Assembly: GCA_001643675.2 (NCBI GenBank)
Contig: LSRY02000005.1
Location: forward strand, 498,501-562,500
DNA: 64,000 nt
Source of the DNA: Monocercomonoides exilis
Lineage: Eukaryota; Preaxostyla; Oxymonadida; Polymastigidae
Direction of reading: 5' to 3'
The position numbers and the translations under genes were made by a program. Positions 12,001-20,295 of the stretch are shown here, one piece after another. The notes under the pieces are model-generated. The model made no database searches. It was not told the DNA's origin and saw only the letters and a program-made list of their open reading frames with translations. Positions within the stretch are counted from its first letter, which is position 1, and each line of letters opens with the position of its first letter.

Positions 12001-13063
12001 TAATTCTACGATGAACCCTCTTTTAAGCGCAAATTCTGATATTTTTTCGGAATTAACTTTACCAACTGCATCGATTCCTGTTAATTCAAAGACAGTTTCT
12101 CAGCCAATTGTACCCTTTTTGATTGCTCGAAACAATACGATTGGGTTGAGTTCTATTCCAATTGGAATGTCAGACAAAGTTTCAATTTCAATGCGTATTA
12201 TGCATTTGGTATCTATTTTGCAAAGGATAAGCGGGAAAAAGAGGGTGGCAAGTCTAGGAATGGATGGGATAGAAAAGATGATAATTGAAAAGAATCAGTC
12301 AAAAAGTGAAGTTTCTGAGAAGCAAAAATTGGAGGGGCAAACGAGTGATAACGCTTCAAAAGAAATGGATACCAAAAAAGCAGTTTCAAAAGTCCAGGCT
12401 GACCTGCAAAAATTAGCTGAAGAAATCGTAATCAAAGAGAAAACTCGTATTGAGCAACAAGAAATGAAGGAAATGGAAAAGATGTCAAGAGATGCACTGG
12501 AAGAAGAACAAGAATTAATTAAAGAGGAAGAAGCTTTTCTGGAAGAACTGGAAGGATTGATGAGGGTGTGCTTAAGACTTTGTGATGAAGATGCCAATAG
12601 CATGAATAAACTCATTGAAGAACTCGAACAAGTCAAAAATATGAGAAAAGAACTGAATATGAAGTCAACTGTGCTAATCAACGAAAAAGATGAACGGATG
12701 ATGCATTTTGAGGAAGAAACTTTACATGCGCTAATTTCAAGACTTACATCATTTTTATTAAAGTACTACTCATCTCCTCTTATTTCCAATCAAAAGAATG
12801 AACTGAGAAGCGATGCAGATTTTAATTACGATAATTTAAAGATGAATACAACCAGCGAGCAAGAAATAAGCTCAAATACAATTCCAAGAATATCGAAGCA
12901 CAGAAATATTGGAAAAGAACCTGAAACAATAACAGTGAACATCACTCTCAAACCTGTTCCTCAAACAATGGAAAATGAATGCATTCAGTCTGTTTGCGCT
13001 GTTCCATGTTCAGGCATTATTATCGTTGGTTGGAGTGATGGAACGATACGAATTATGTGCTGA
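2..13063 (+). CDS. WDR81: WDR81-like BEACH, kinase-like, WD40 protein (5' end off window)
   Basis: Large scaffold of the BEACH-WD40 class; WDR81 relatives act on endosome maturation and autophagy. The frame is already open at base 2, and the first residues read as the BEACH motif LNHLAGRS...HPAFPW, so the true start lies left of the window; no ATG begins it here. From residue 1 at base 11: BEACH core continues at about 320-340 (TPEECIPEFF) and 390-427 (ESDYVSEALHHWIDHTFGY). A kinase-like C-lobe follows at about 868-980 (ADDIFAFGCLWAEL, then LLRPTSEELL), with no recognisable HRD or DFG. WD40 blades appear only far downstream: about 3010-3040, 3230-3245, 3337-3365, 3530-3545, 3604-3630 and a last one at 4326-4350 (VGWSDGTIRIM). 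Between them lie about 2,000 residues of low-complexity sequence, including an acidic serine stretch at about 2580-2650, and a coiled coil at about 4080-4250. More than 4,350 residues compares with about 1,940 in human WDR81. No intron is needed. Family assignment is firm; orthology to WDR81 rather than another BEACH protein is likely because BEACH precedes the kinase-like part. Confidence 0.85.
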   Translation, partial: LLGLNHLAGRSLNGDPAAHPAFPWVIWLGYGREQESQKRKRRKRKRRERKIKFEKKENKDSESGTSIANAKSSREQKEKEENFDKDKNNESDYEEMEVEGRYLRSFDEEKIWLLKWIKRWERWKNRRKLREKKSENEHLKNKQQKEEFELQRENIMRTDYMNEKNNCLLKEEMEEDELSELNEWDVSSSSEEERWMWRDLKQTRWRMARGDEQLDEVFNGMSGGANTSGADKNRRAFGMKVQFNQNNSAYSDTRDPYLSIPHVILTQSPESGTGSSSVLPLPHHTPDLLSDHALLTYTARQQPIALLERYVRSPFTPSEYPQTISALFENTPEECIPEFFDADAINEESTLFHSLHRGTERGCVEVNQHLEGETAQTAQQSSKTLPDLQPPSWCEGDPLLFLYIHRCLLESDYVSEALHHWIDHTFGYLISDTIAGIGRRTVCGSISSEVPRSGPSGGGFVQLFGVPHPARREFGWKSQRERRRKAKEKMKRYLEANKKLQKDSFNKNEIEGALKEKGRRSQSNRGNDSFIDLLQTSNKELAETIGENSSKESFSSSVGMSTIQTQKWTLFKNERGFEKGFEEEEIEEEINKNIIEGRKMKMAELEERKERLKWLGIKGKNAKNTQNENITKRKENERDMHYSERNEFFTQKQQIDKSFTNDSVQRLFGSIEKSRDRTFSRLLQMKAQLPQQNGDISNSENISAPSAASYRYSIFHKPSYLSSLLWDHPFTHIHQQQTPPTHSTKLPPYLMFSVDHFDPVCFQQKSAKANEEWEKPTVLSESREKNGLSSDFAASHFHPHEEPFTKRIHSEHVQKFLADAHRRNCSLTTPPDNTSEFNLINEKSSERNPSSFSKTSESKVSKHSQTDREIADDIFAFGCLWAELILGMPAFSSYDAKAPSFHFPLSLDYSALLNSSKKSTSDNRQTSPLFVFLPSNQPCPSFASALASLLSALKTRTTPEVVSTIASCLNPNPLLRPTSEELLEKEDIFDEDTKRIVEIYERVDGVFTDDVENSKCNEDEKKGKTEQFQLNKPFGNERNEQSKPQSSDAIKLNDSPSTDCEPVVLGSSQKLAESNTHKESNSLEEKVSQMACQLLMCSSIMFEMDQAHRSFLKPFVLSFFTLSHFCSSSLQLIPFALRFFGSSFLRSTLLPQLVLLLNTYLQFDQMPIGLCALSPFVETPVDRMIADLRIKENRRRGVMRKERARRKSFLRKKAEKERKELELNEKTGTNQINTISHFSYSNGYNVEENIQLASSSASPLHNEIDLPSSLPIEKLFTLNHSLSGGDQIATTVFLSIPSLLSSMAISSYSFWLGADAVSSVIVPLLENGLTQTAKKLLKFAVEEESENYKITGSRRDAKEIQEEGNKLSNKSELHLNEYYLTEESKGNNPPNPSSYLCSQKTTQQLQIASKLANVRSLFDVHMFLGSALATLCATLPPVVVSSSIVPFLCNFHTYPFISSLLLSTLPRLSPSSVSSFATLLSDQLERHTKDGQKVCVESVSLYLSLLRRLSASRVVNVLFSRRSRRNLSVFIDEWIMDREEKNKERMKISGVSSKEEQVDENDKRKKGKESKEKEKNENSRSKGKDTERNNKKEIPKEVKGTKREDIFEQPPSDNDLVRMMKMMNSVEDAWLEKEEDNLKGEFKRYANMLRDEYQKETCIVQPDDRKALQTTASPSSDKLDFNTLLNSDEKSTSKIEAMKESTFPTKRDEKCDSSTIAIPSDSILQFDKSSRKIEPSSLSTSSDSSSTNVFANVSHSSSNATSSNILPPEALDLPTKIPENQHFSIGAQMRLALQSSPLPISNASNLTQTASEAEVESDSEFNSINASQIGASLEDYKGEDDNADLAIDGSISPKPKRDGFFSIYKKKAKNIDSTGANQSQQPDGSQAGTSISQLSSDSESLIPSAQPVPPESRSSTEDAAASIAQAKNIRPQPPRLLLPSCIPSPSLFSDRQVMTLTEKDLQSSAFLSFVYSPSDSYAHLLDSFLKTLEQKLDRLNLPFIFRLLIDPFTCLGDSSPFLLHLSPHALAPEPFAHVSFFPPSNMSALSSLPSFNLFSIETSKNADSTFASTPFQKTLDLLFLLIQLASFLYDVSPSSSLRQVALLLFTHCFAVVVSFPALPLPFFHLCAALSACLGLSDWCIAFETLVKLKTESMLEREQKKRLKEKERKRMIAEFVELFKKLKSEKECKDDKICINDEKNIYEQNVHETYTKFTRHLSPFYSAFYFLNVSTSQAEALFEDSFSEKSNNANSFESFLPLLYLFSNPALSSKCISSSAQFLSQHKDIQSAQLLLPEWVESRGVLQNALIAMLKVNQPMLRHTAHRLIPTKMDAATSKMNSSASNEDKTTHSYAFNIAQITSFTFLSIVPPPLSPFISAASIHRTDNTLLSALQAKLRVNIQKISARTILHETDSPQFAQKMNSSDSSSRKFPIDSPSEAEKTPAIIEAPSSPVDYHPLPSSEKHISSSAASSIGYDQPALTTTEKIHVQRKLLRMLEIMSHSPEDVRITLKEEESNENREQNKLTAEEAMAVIQILREKEKVGRGSREGRAILRLLEGSGRERENEKVIIGGKEAIHKSDYAYSSKSKDRDSDSEDESSEDNEENEEDSSYSGSSSWIDSSSYSSSYTSSDETDEGNFDSLAESDEDEEDEEDYELSENESKRDALSSKREEDNTRTRRGRSNMRKSKSNEDVTSERSEHLAVNDSEEKSRKRRPGNKRSSDGNAVQSGNGGSDRSQREQRLRERRFKYSQRRRYRESSLEASGHSSSPSQQPRQMTAKARDEMNLRLEAYRKRKERRRAEFLVLLSNLPDIEPKQFVKVDSVLFGTKGNEKKSLISQCTYSPMINSFSDSVAIKKDTYQWAAGGATITRQPQNLSQSLFNNRKESNLSAQVNQQELNSSSGRLPQQKIQKQSLIQPSNQSFDTSSNSWLLDNFQTTNANGTFQNKVLYTILPTATKRLSSREPLVQHQSESFGSNVQSASSFTNASFQSPAISSSSSSVNSLSSLVPNATNTLQLLHAPVQSIICSPCESFFVAGSDSIRIFSLISEPKAPVAEYRGHKFGSVFPVTDMCWMMGSVFSSGNSRERQTAYRKLQTGKGFIGKGYNDELLDCAEEEIGESGSAFSERFALNECAKGRIQIKSNTMSSVEDSPEPFPVFGEAPKPLYRAVISTNQDTGAKSEAASEKNEEPNFLKQFKQPLKRNCSPFSEMGMHSDCKFENFGNSSSKRTLNSSFSTRAWIASCAGDLHVWDVETQKCIWDGGKAFCQGINTPWMNDDYNERERETMETFSRKIAEPKGGKLFFNNQNILYSPFYSTSTSSPFSPSAQTFASIQSQSYSILRNRVTTCIIPISPDIVAGGGRDGFLRLFDVRSKSVAQSFYVPSLLSTDAERIDYYCSSNRMAQKNMKRSSFCFRDSLDECTKPAVDAFKNIVLERSGVTSLSFGLTEEDSPLLRLLSRNINDDLSVSQSLSTHDICEYYQSNGCLPNVDASEQILSELLKLAHLSGVQRMGGLSRNGKLSYSVGGWGDITVGCTIGCGCGDGSVSIVDGRMGKPLFTWKTHYDERCQQNSQNADALSDSTEANKATSDSSNTFVQPQVQSSTIQFSAYSKGITRIMHNSAGVVTVGADGVVETWKAPPSGFSCIDPVPECIISTVAKEIIDEGEKQLWQGKRETELLLSDCRSTLLELEKEKEERRKTKMMKKDNKIGKSDEKMMEEVHIRKPVDLQNSETMEIKQRIVEVGTTLSKVFESSTSAQQIAFSPDVISPNPTQSSEPVNASSMLSKAIQRKLPEKDDYSRVLSKRYSTICSVMHRYVELFSVTHSNAFFSISKKTPTFSVVTQLPSQPSLEQFGTSSLCIASTPSPSNLSTYSTITHLPSTSQFPTKQFISQPSIANTKQKGIAGSPPSVSQLGLSEAGDRITSPVNENQQESFSSFSSIDVMSPSLISVASTFISGSWGFGAHRGTPVKVNAPVVNRAALHTASLHIPTSLTLSSAISSPLSATSNSTMNPLLSANSDIFSELTLPTASIPVNSKTVSQPIVPFLIARNNTIGLSSIPIGMSDKVSISMRIMHLVSILQRISGKKRVASLGMDGIEKMIIEKNQSKSEVSEKQKLEGQTSDNASKEMDTKKAVSKVQADLQKLAEEIVIKEKTRIEQQEMKEMEKMSRDALEEEQELIKEEEAFLEELEGLMRVCLRLCDEDANSMNKLIEELEQVKNMRKELNMKSTVLINEKDERMMHFEEETLHALISRLTSFLLKYYSSPLISNQKNELRSDADFNYDNLKMNTTSEQEISSNTIPRISKHRNIGKEPETITVNITLKPVPQTMENECIQSVCAVPCSGIIIVGWSDGTIRIMC

Positions 13064-13456
13064 TACGCAATGTTATTATTTTTTAAAAAAAATTCCTGTT
13101 TAAATTGATTAGATTTTTGTTATAATTTATTAAAAGTTGTTTTAATGATAGCTTTTTCGTTTTTTCTGTTTGGAATTTATGTACTTTTTTGAAATTGAAA
13201 TAGAGATGATTCTAACGTTTTATTGTTTGTGCAAAAAATGCAAAAGAAATTATAAATAAAAAATGAAATTTTAAAGCGCATAAATAAAGTTTGTCTAATG
13301 ACACACTATTTTTTAGGACAAATAATTGAGAAACGAATTAATCAATGAATTGAGTTTTTCAATGAGATTTTTTCAAAAAATTTCTGCATTTTTCGGTTGA
13401 AGCCATTATAAAATCCACAAGAACAAAAAGCTTTGTTTTTTGAATTAATAAAAAGA
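13064..13456. other. Intergenic, between WDR81-like and DENND6-like genes
   Basis: AT-rich gap of 393 bp between two genes on the same strand. It holds several AATAAA/ATAAATAAA-like strings (for example around 13254-13262 and 13284) that could serve 3' end formation, and a TATAAAA at about 13407, 50 bp before the next ATG, that could be a core promoter. No open frame or RNA gene is seen. Confidence 0.5.
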
Positions 13457-16400
13457 ATGTCACAAAACAAATCGAACGGTCAAACTAACGAAATCATTTA
13501 TAAGAATGATTGGATTCATTGTGTTTGTATAATTGGTTTTGACCTCGAAGTCGGCCATGTTTTACAAGAATCATTCGGTAAGACCTTAACAGCGCGTGAA
13601 CAACAACAAATGTATGATTTTCTACTAGACGATGTTATTTCATAAGCATTACTTATTTTTACGAATTTTTTTTTGGACAATTCCATTTTTATATTAGTGC
13701 TTATCTTTCATTTCCAGATTCAACAGTTTCTTCATCATGTGAAAATATTTATTGCTTTAGAATAAAGCACAACAGTTTATTATATGAAAATTTTCAAACG
13801 GGTTATTTGTTTTGCTTCACACATTTCAAGCAGTTTCCGGATAGATCTTTCAAACGTGGTTTTTATCAAAAGGCTCTTGTTATTGTAACTCCTTTACCTT
13901 TTTTCGGTGTTTTTGATCATGCAATAAGGATTGCTGGACCTTTGTTTCACAACGGAAGGACTAACATTTGTAAAGAAATATTTGAAGATTCATCAAAATG
14001 GGAAATGCCACTTCCTCATCATAGCTATATCCACAAGCTTTGTGGTAGTTCATTTTTATGTCAGACGCAATCACGGTATTATCCACCGTCATATCTATTT
14101 AGCGGCCTGCTTCGACTCCGAATTGCTCTGAATTTAAAATACTATGAAAATTACAGATTTAGATATCCTTTGCTTTATCATAAAATGACAGAGCTTTGCG
14201 AATTGCTTCAATCGCAAAACTATTTGCATTGCCAGCTTGAAGAAATTAAAACTGAATGTGCATTTGACATTTTCCCAACGAACTCATACGCCTCCATGTT
14301 TCAGTTTCTCATTCCCAACAATAACCAGCTAGTTGAAATTCAAAAGCAGAGTAACTCTGAGAAAACCGATAGAGAAAGTCACATTCATTCCTCATATCCA
14401 AACGACCCTTCACAAAGCAACGACAGCAGCCTTCTTGCTGTGTCTTCAGCTGCTTCCGACAAATATGCGCATGGCTCTTCGATGAACATGCCGTCAACAC
14501 TTCCTCCATCACGCAACACGTCATCGCCTTCTATTTTCTCTCGCTTCATAAACTCACTGACTTCTTTGGCCTCTGGCTCTTCTTCGTCTTCTTCTCCCTC
14601 GCCGCTTTCTTCTCGGTGGGAAGGAGTGGGCAACAGCTACAAGCCTTCTGATTCAAAAGCTCATTCAAGTCCAAGCCCCTCTGCCACAAGGCATGTCACA
14701 TCTCAAAGCGCTTCACAACAAAACAGCTTTAAGCGTCCAATAAGCCCCTTTAACACTGTCCAACATCCAGCCGCTCGCTATTCTTCTCCATCTCCTATGG
14801 CTTCTGTGGATGAGCACAGGATTCTCTACAGCAACGGAACTTCTCATCGTTTCTGCGCCTCTTCCTGTCCTCCTCGTTCTCTGTCTCCTTCTTCTGTTTC
14901 TTCTTCTGCTTCGTCTCCTTCATCTGCTTTCCACAATCACAGCAATTCTGCTTGTGGCCCTGTGCTTTCGTGCGAAGTGCTTCCGCCCTCTTATTTCGAA
15001 CCCGTTCCATCTTTTTCTGTGCCAAAGATTCCACTTGAAAGTGATCTTTATTCAGATGCATTTGTCAACAAGCTGCTTGGATTGAATGATGAAGAGTCAT
15101 CTTCATTATCATCATCCTCTTCTACAACTACTACTACTACTGCTACTACTACTGCTGCAACTGTATCATCATCTGAAAGTGCATCAGTTTCTTCTTCTAC
15201 TGCTTCTTCTTCTGCTGATACTTCCACATCAAACACAGTTCCACAAAAAAGTACATCTCCCTCATCAGATACTCAAAGCTCAATGCAAAACGAACAGCAA
15301 ACTTCAGAATCAGCAGCAACAACAACAACTTCTTCTTCTTCTTCTTCTTCCTCTTCCTCTTCCTCTTCTTCTTCTTCTTATTCACTTCAACATCGCAATC
15401 TTCCCAAATGTTACATCAACTTCGTTCCAAAGCGCAAAGCCAGCAATTGGCTGGACTCCACCCTGCACATTTTGGAAGTTGTGAAGCGGTCGACGATTTG
15501 GATGGTGAAAGAAGACGAAGCTGAAGACGAAGACTGGCTGAGCCATTGTCTGATGAATAAAGAGGACGATTCTGAGGGAGAAGGGGAAAGCTATTTGTTT
15601 AAGATGAGAAGCAGAGAAAAACTGGAAAAACAAGAGAAACAGGAAAATATAGAAAACAAGGATAAGCCTGTGAAAAAAGATGAAAATGAGGAAAAAGAAG
15701 AAAAAGCTGTCAAACACAAAAAGAAAAAATCGACAACCAGTTCGATTAAATCTTCATCCTCCAAACGAAAGTCTTCTTCTTCTTCTTCCTCCTCCTCCTC
15801 CTCCTCATCCTCATCCTCATCTCCTTCTAACAATGCAGCAGACGAGTCTTCGGAAAGCAACCCCATTCAAATCAAAGACAATCGTCCATTGTCTCTCCTT
15901 CACCAGCACTTTTCTCTGCTTCAGCTGCATCTGATGCTCTTCTCACGGCACATTCATCCTTCTTCCTTCTTCACCAACTTCATCGACATCGTCCAGCAGT
16001 CTGTGTCGCCTTTCTCTTCACTCATCCCATTCGCTGCCTCAACTTGCACTGCCTCAAATTCTTCTTTTTCGATGTTTCCCAATTATTCAGCAATATCACA
16101 GCATTCCTCTTCTTTTTCTTCTCCCTTTTCCTCCTCCTCATCATCATCATCTTCTTCTTCTTCTTCTTCTTCTGCAATCATTTCACACAATTCAGATCTT
16201 TCGTCATCTTCCTCAAATTCCCTCTCATATCCTTCTTCCAACATAATTCCTGCTTCAACTCTTCGTCTTTCCACAACCAACATAACACCTTCATCTGCTG
16301 TTGTTGTATTCCCTCCATCAATGTTTGAAGAGGAAAACGAGAATTCTGCACACGTTCACACAAACTGCTCTGCTTCTTCTCTTTCTTCTTCTTCTTCTTC

Positions 16401-19400
16401 TTCTTCTTCAAACACATCTCCCTCTCAAACAAATGAATCCATTCACAATTCCACTTCCATTGCTCATTCACACTCAAACTCAAATCACGTCGAAACACTT
16501 CAAACTTCTCAATCTCAAACTTCTGAATCAAATCATTCGCCTTCTTCATCCTCCTCCTCCTCCTCCTCTTCTTCTTCTTCTTCTGGCTCCACGCTTTCCT
16601 TAACCCTCACCTTGTCTCCCTTCATCTCCTCCCTCCACTTCCTCTGGGAGCTCGTCATGACTGGCGAAAAGCTCATCATTTTCTCTCCTTCGTCGCCAGA
16701 GCGGGTGAAAAACGTGTGTCTCGCGCTTCTTTCGCTCGTAAGCCCCTTTCCCATCTATTCTGACTATTGCCCTTATTGGAACGTCTACGAGATCATGGAG
16801 CTGGAGAAGGAGAACGAAAGCGAGCTCGCTAAGCTCAGTCTGGTGAAGCCCAACTTAACCACACAGACACTCGACCTGCCTGTGCTCCCCTCCTCTTCCT
16901 CATACACATTCACTGCCTCTCTTTCGTCTCCTCTGCTTCAGCTGCCCTTTTTGATTGGCGTGACTAACCCACTTTTCTTGTCAGCACGTAATGATTGGAC
17001 GCTGGTGACGGTGAATGGAGAGGAGGAAGAGAGCGAAGAGGAAGAAAGCGACAGCGCCGATGAAGACACAGCAAACGACAGATGGACATGGAATGAGAAG
17101 GAGCGAGGAAGGGCCCCTGAACAAGGATCCTCTGGAAGTGCAAGGGGGAGTGCTAAAAGCAGCGAAAAGATGCACAGCTTCGGGATGAGCGGGATGGGAG
17201 GCAAAAAACGAGGGAGGAGGAGAAGAGGCGGAGGAAGAGGAACAGCCACAGCTCAAGGGAAAAAGCGGTCGAATGCAAAGAGCACAAAACAAGAGACGCT
17301 GCAGATCATCGTGAAGAAGCCGAAAGTGATGTGGGGCGACTCAGAAAGCGACAGTGAGAAGGAAGACGCAGAGAGATTCGGCTCGATTTCGTCTGACGGC
17401 GCGTTTTCTTATTCGTTTGGGTCGCGTTCATCGTCATCATCGTCTTCTTCTTCTTCTTCTTCTTCTTCACACAACTCACATTCATCTCAGTCTTCTCTCT
17501 CCAAACCAAACTTGTCTGCCTCCGGCTCTTCTTCAAGCAGCACTCGTGCTCCTTCTGACCTCAACGGTCCCTGTCGTTCTATTTCACCGCCTTTGGAATG
17601 CGCCTCTGGATCGATTTATTCTGCGCTTCGCCCTCTTCTCTCGCAGCTTGGGACTCATTCTTCTGTTCTGACTGGCACTTCAGAGAGAAATGCTATGACA
17701 TCCTACACTTCACACGCTACTCCATCTCGGCTCTTTTCTCCCTCGCCTTCAAGTTCTCATTCACTAAGTGCATCATCAAATGCTGCTTTGTCTTCTGCTT
17801 CTTCTTCATCAACACCTTCTGCTTCCTCTTTGTTTCCTGTTGCTTCACCTTCCTTCTCATCCTCCTCCTCTTCTTCCTCATCTTTTGGATCTTCTGATGC
17901 ATTCGGTTCTTCTCACTATCACAAATCATCTCACAGCAAGCACTCATCTCCATCACCTCCACACTTAGCTGCTTCTCCCTCTTTTTCTTCTTCTTCCTCT
18001 TCCTCTTCATTCTTTTCATCCACACAAGGTTCTTATCCTTCTTCTTCTTCTTCTCATCACAACTCACACACTTCATCTTCTTCTCAGACAGCCTTGTTGA
18101 AGATGTCTTCTGCTGCCGGCACTTTCACTGCAGATGCGCAGGCACGGACGCTGTTGAGGCAGCAGACGGAGAATCTGATGGATCTGTTTGAAGGTCTCTT
18201 CAGCATCGGACTGGGCAAATGGACTGAGCAGGAAGCTTCTCTTCTGCCTCTTTCAAAGACTTCTGATGGCTCATCTTCATCTTCTTCATCTTCTTCTGCC
18301 TCGTCTCAATCAAAAGAATCTAATCAAATGAAAGAGACGTCTCATCGGAGAAACGGCGGGCACGAATACGAGCGATACGATGAAGCTCAGCAAAATGAAG
18401 AAGACGAAGAGAAAGCAGGGTTGAGTGAAGCAGAACTGAACCAGATAATATTTGGGTTTGATGTGGACAACAGCGATGAGGTTGTCATTCCGTCGATGAT
18501 CGAAGTGAAAGAAGAGGAGAAGACACGGCGAAGAGACAGACACCATTTGCATGCTGTCCAGCAGCCGCTTTCACAGCAGCAGCAGCAGCAACTTCAGAAC
18601 GCTGCTTCTTCTTTGCCTTCTCTCCCGTTCATTCCGTTTCCATTTGACGCTTCGTTTCCTGCCTCTTCTTTCCCATACAACCCATCAGACTTTGTGCAGG
18701 TGCTGTTCAACAAGCAGGTGAGGATCCTGTCTTCGATTCCCTATCTCCATGCTCCTTCCTTCTCTGATCTGAAGTACATGTCTCATCCTCTTTCCCCTTC
18801 CATCACCTCCTCTTTGTTGTTTTATCTTTCGTGTTTGACACCTCGTTTCTCGTCTTTTCCGTTCTATTCGTCTTTGACTTCTTCGATCTTGCCAATGGCT
18901 TCCTCGGAAATACATCCTGCTTTGCTGTTCAGCTGGGCCAATCTTGACATCCCATTTCAAAGTGCAACACCAACTCCACTTTCACATACAACTGCAACTT
19001 CTTCCTCTTCATCATCATCTTCTTCTTCTTCTTCCACCTCTTCCGCCAATTCTCTCTCGAAATGGGACGGAGTTGGGAGCTCAGCTCCTTCACCTCAGCA
19101 CACACCCGCACCTTTGCCTTCACCAACACACCGCACTTCTTCTCCTGCTCCTCAGATTCCACTCCCGTTGGCTGCTTCTTCTCCAACGTCACCTGCTTTC
19201 CTGTTCTTCAAACGGTTTTGCTCTTCCATCACATTCGGACAGTACTTCTCAAATCGAATCATTTTGCTGATGAGAGAGGCAGCGCTTTTGAACGAGCAGT
19301 GGCTTTGGAAAATGACTCCTGCTAAAAAAGGCGATGGAGAAAAGTTGAAGCGACTGATGGAAGTGTCAGATGAAGAGAAAGCCAGAATATTGAGAGAGAA

Positions 19401-20295
19401 AAAGGTGGCAGAAGACAAAATGGAGGAAGAGAGGCAAGAAAAAGAAAAGAAAGAAAGAGAAGAGAGATTTGGAGCATTTGAGCATCATATGAGGCATCAA
19501 AGGTATGAAAGGGAAGATAACAGACGTGATAAAGCAAGAATAAGCGAAGAGAAAGAAGCAGAATCGAAAAAGGAAGAAGAAAAGGAGTTTGTATTTGAAG
19601 AAGTTGATGATGAAGAGCTGATAAGTGTTGTGGAGTGTATTGAATGGATGGTGAAGCAAAGAATGCGTGAAAGAGAAAAACAAGCATACATTCAACGAAT
19701 AAGAGGGCATAGAAGCATCATTCGATTGGATGATAGGCAAAGTGAGCAACAAAATGAAATGACAGTTCCAGAGGTAATGCCATCTGTGCCACAACCACTT
19801 GCAGACACTGAGCAAGAACAGAGCGAGGAACAGCCTTTGACTGCTCCTTGTGCATCAGAAGAAAACAACATAGATACCAATGCAGATTCAAACTCGTCTT
19901 CTTCTCTTTCACAGCATGTTGAAGAGTCAACTCCTCCTCTTCAGCCCTGTGAATCAAATGCACTTCAACAAAGTTCAACAACTCCACCACAAACAGATCA
20001 GTCTCAACAACTTAGCACTTCTCATCAATCTGTCACAGCTCACACTCCTTCTGCAAAGTCGTCTCATGCTTCTATTCTCAGAGAAGCGCAGCAGAGCAGG
20101 CAAATCCTGTTTTGTGTTCTGAAGAAGCACGAAGCGTGGCTCACTCAGCAGCTCGCGAAAAATCAGACTGCAGATCGTGTGACGAAGCTTTCGCATGTTT
20201 CTGCGCTTTGCAAGAGATTGGTGTTGCTGAAAAGGGAAATGAAAAAGTTGGTTTATAATTGCTTGTTTGTTGAATCTCCAAGTGAAATAAGTTGA
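13457..20295 (+). CDS. DENND6: DENND6-like DENN domain protein (Rab GEF), 1 intron, polyserine-expanded
   Basis: DENND6 proteins are DENN-domain nucleotide exchange factors, in animals for Rab14 in the recycling pathway. Exon 1 is 13457-13611 and exon 2 is 13698-20295; the intron 13612-13697 (86 bp, GTATGA...TTAG) joins ...LTAREQQQ-I-AYLSFPDS, which matches the family motif ending YLSFPDS. The spliced protein is 2,250 residues against about 600 in animals. Conserved blocks are spread out: WIHCVCIIGFDLEVGHVL in exon 1; SFKRGFYQKALVIVTPLPFF at about 13843-13900; HFLWELVMTGEKLIIFSPS at about 16633-16690; the following PIYSDYCPYWNVYEI; and PFLIGVTNPLF at about 16945-16977. A basic helical tail (LREAQQSRQILFCVLKKHE...LLKREMKKL) closes the protein. 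The blocks are separated by a dozen serine runs and acidic or basic low-complexity inserts. ATG 13457 was chosen over an upstream in-frame TTG. Family call is strong; whether the expanded protein keeps exchange activity cannot be told. Confidence 0.9.
13612..13697 (+). other. Spliceosomal intron in DENND6-like gene
   Basis: 86-bp GTATGA...TTAG intron. It is placed by phase (exon 1 leaves AT, exon 2 supplies T) and by restoring the conserved YLSFPDS motif. A second AG at 13716-13717 after a pyrimidine stretch is a decoy: using it would delete that motif. Confidence 0.85.
15329..15379 (+). repeat. TCT/TCC trinucleotide tract coding polyserine
   Basis: In-frame run of TCT/TCC codons giving 17 consecutive serines in the DENND6-like protein. 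It is mixed-codon, so it is not a pure recent slippage array. Confidence 0.85.
15772..15825 (+). repeat. TCT/TCC/TCA trinucleotide tract coding polyserine
   Basis: In-frame serine-codon run, 18 residues, directly after a lysine-rich segment in the DENND6-like protein. Confidence 0.85.
16127..16174 (+). repeat. TCC/TCA/TCT tract coding polyserine
   Basis: In-frame serine-codon run of about 16 residues in the DENND6-like protein; it falls between helical DENN blocks. Confidence 0.8.
16541..16585 (+). repeat. TCC/TCT tract coding polyserine
   Basis: In-frame run of about 14-15 serine codons immediately before the conserved block with FLWELVMTGEKLIIF. Confidence 0.8.
17426..17469 (+). repeat. 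TCA/TCT tract coding polyserine
   Basis: In-frame run of about 15 serine codons in the DENND6-like protein, after an acidic, basic-flanked insert. Confidence 0.8.

Noticed and set aside
13578-13717. Alternative intron GTAAGA (13578) to TTTCCAG (13717) in the DENND6-like gene.
   Set aside because: Phases agree and the donor is strong, but splicing would remove LTAREQQQ and LSFP, both matching conserved family sequence.
13698-13807. A TTG at 13807 as the start of the DENND6-like protein.
   Set aside because: The frame continues upstream to an acceptor at 13697 and joins an upstream exon carrying family motifs, so the TTG is internal.
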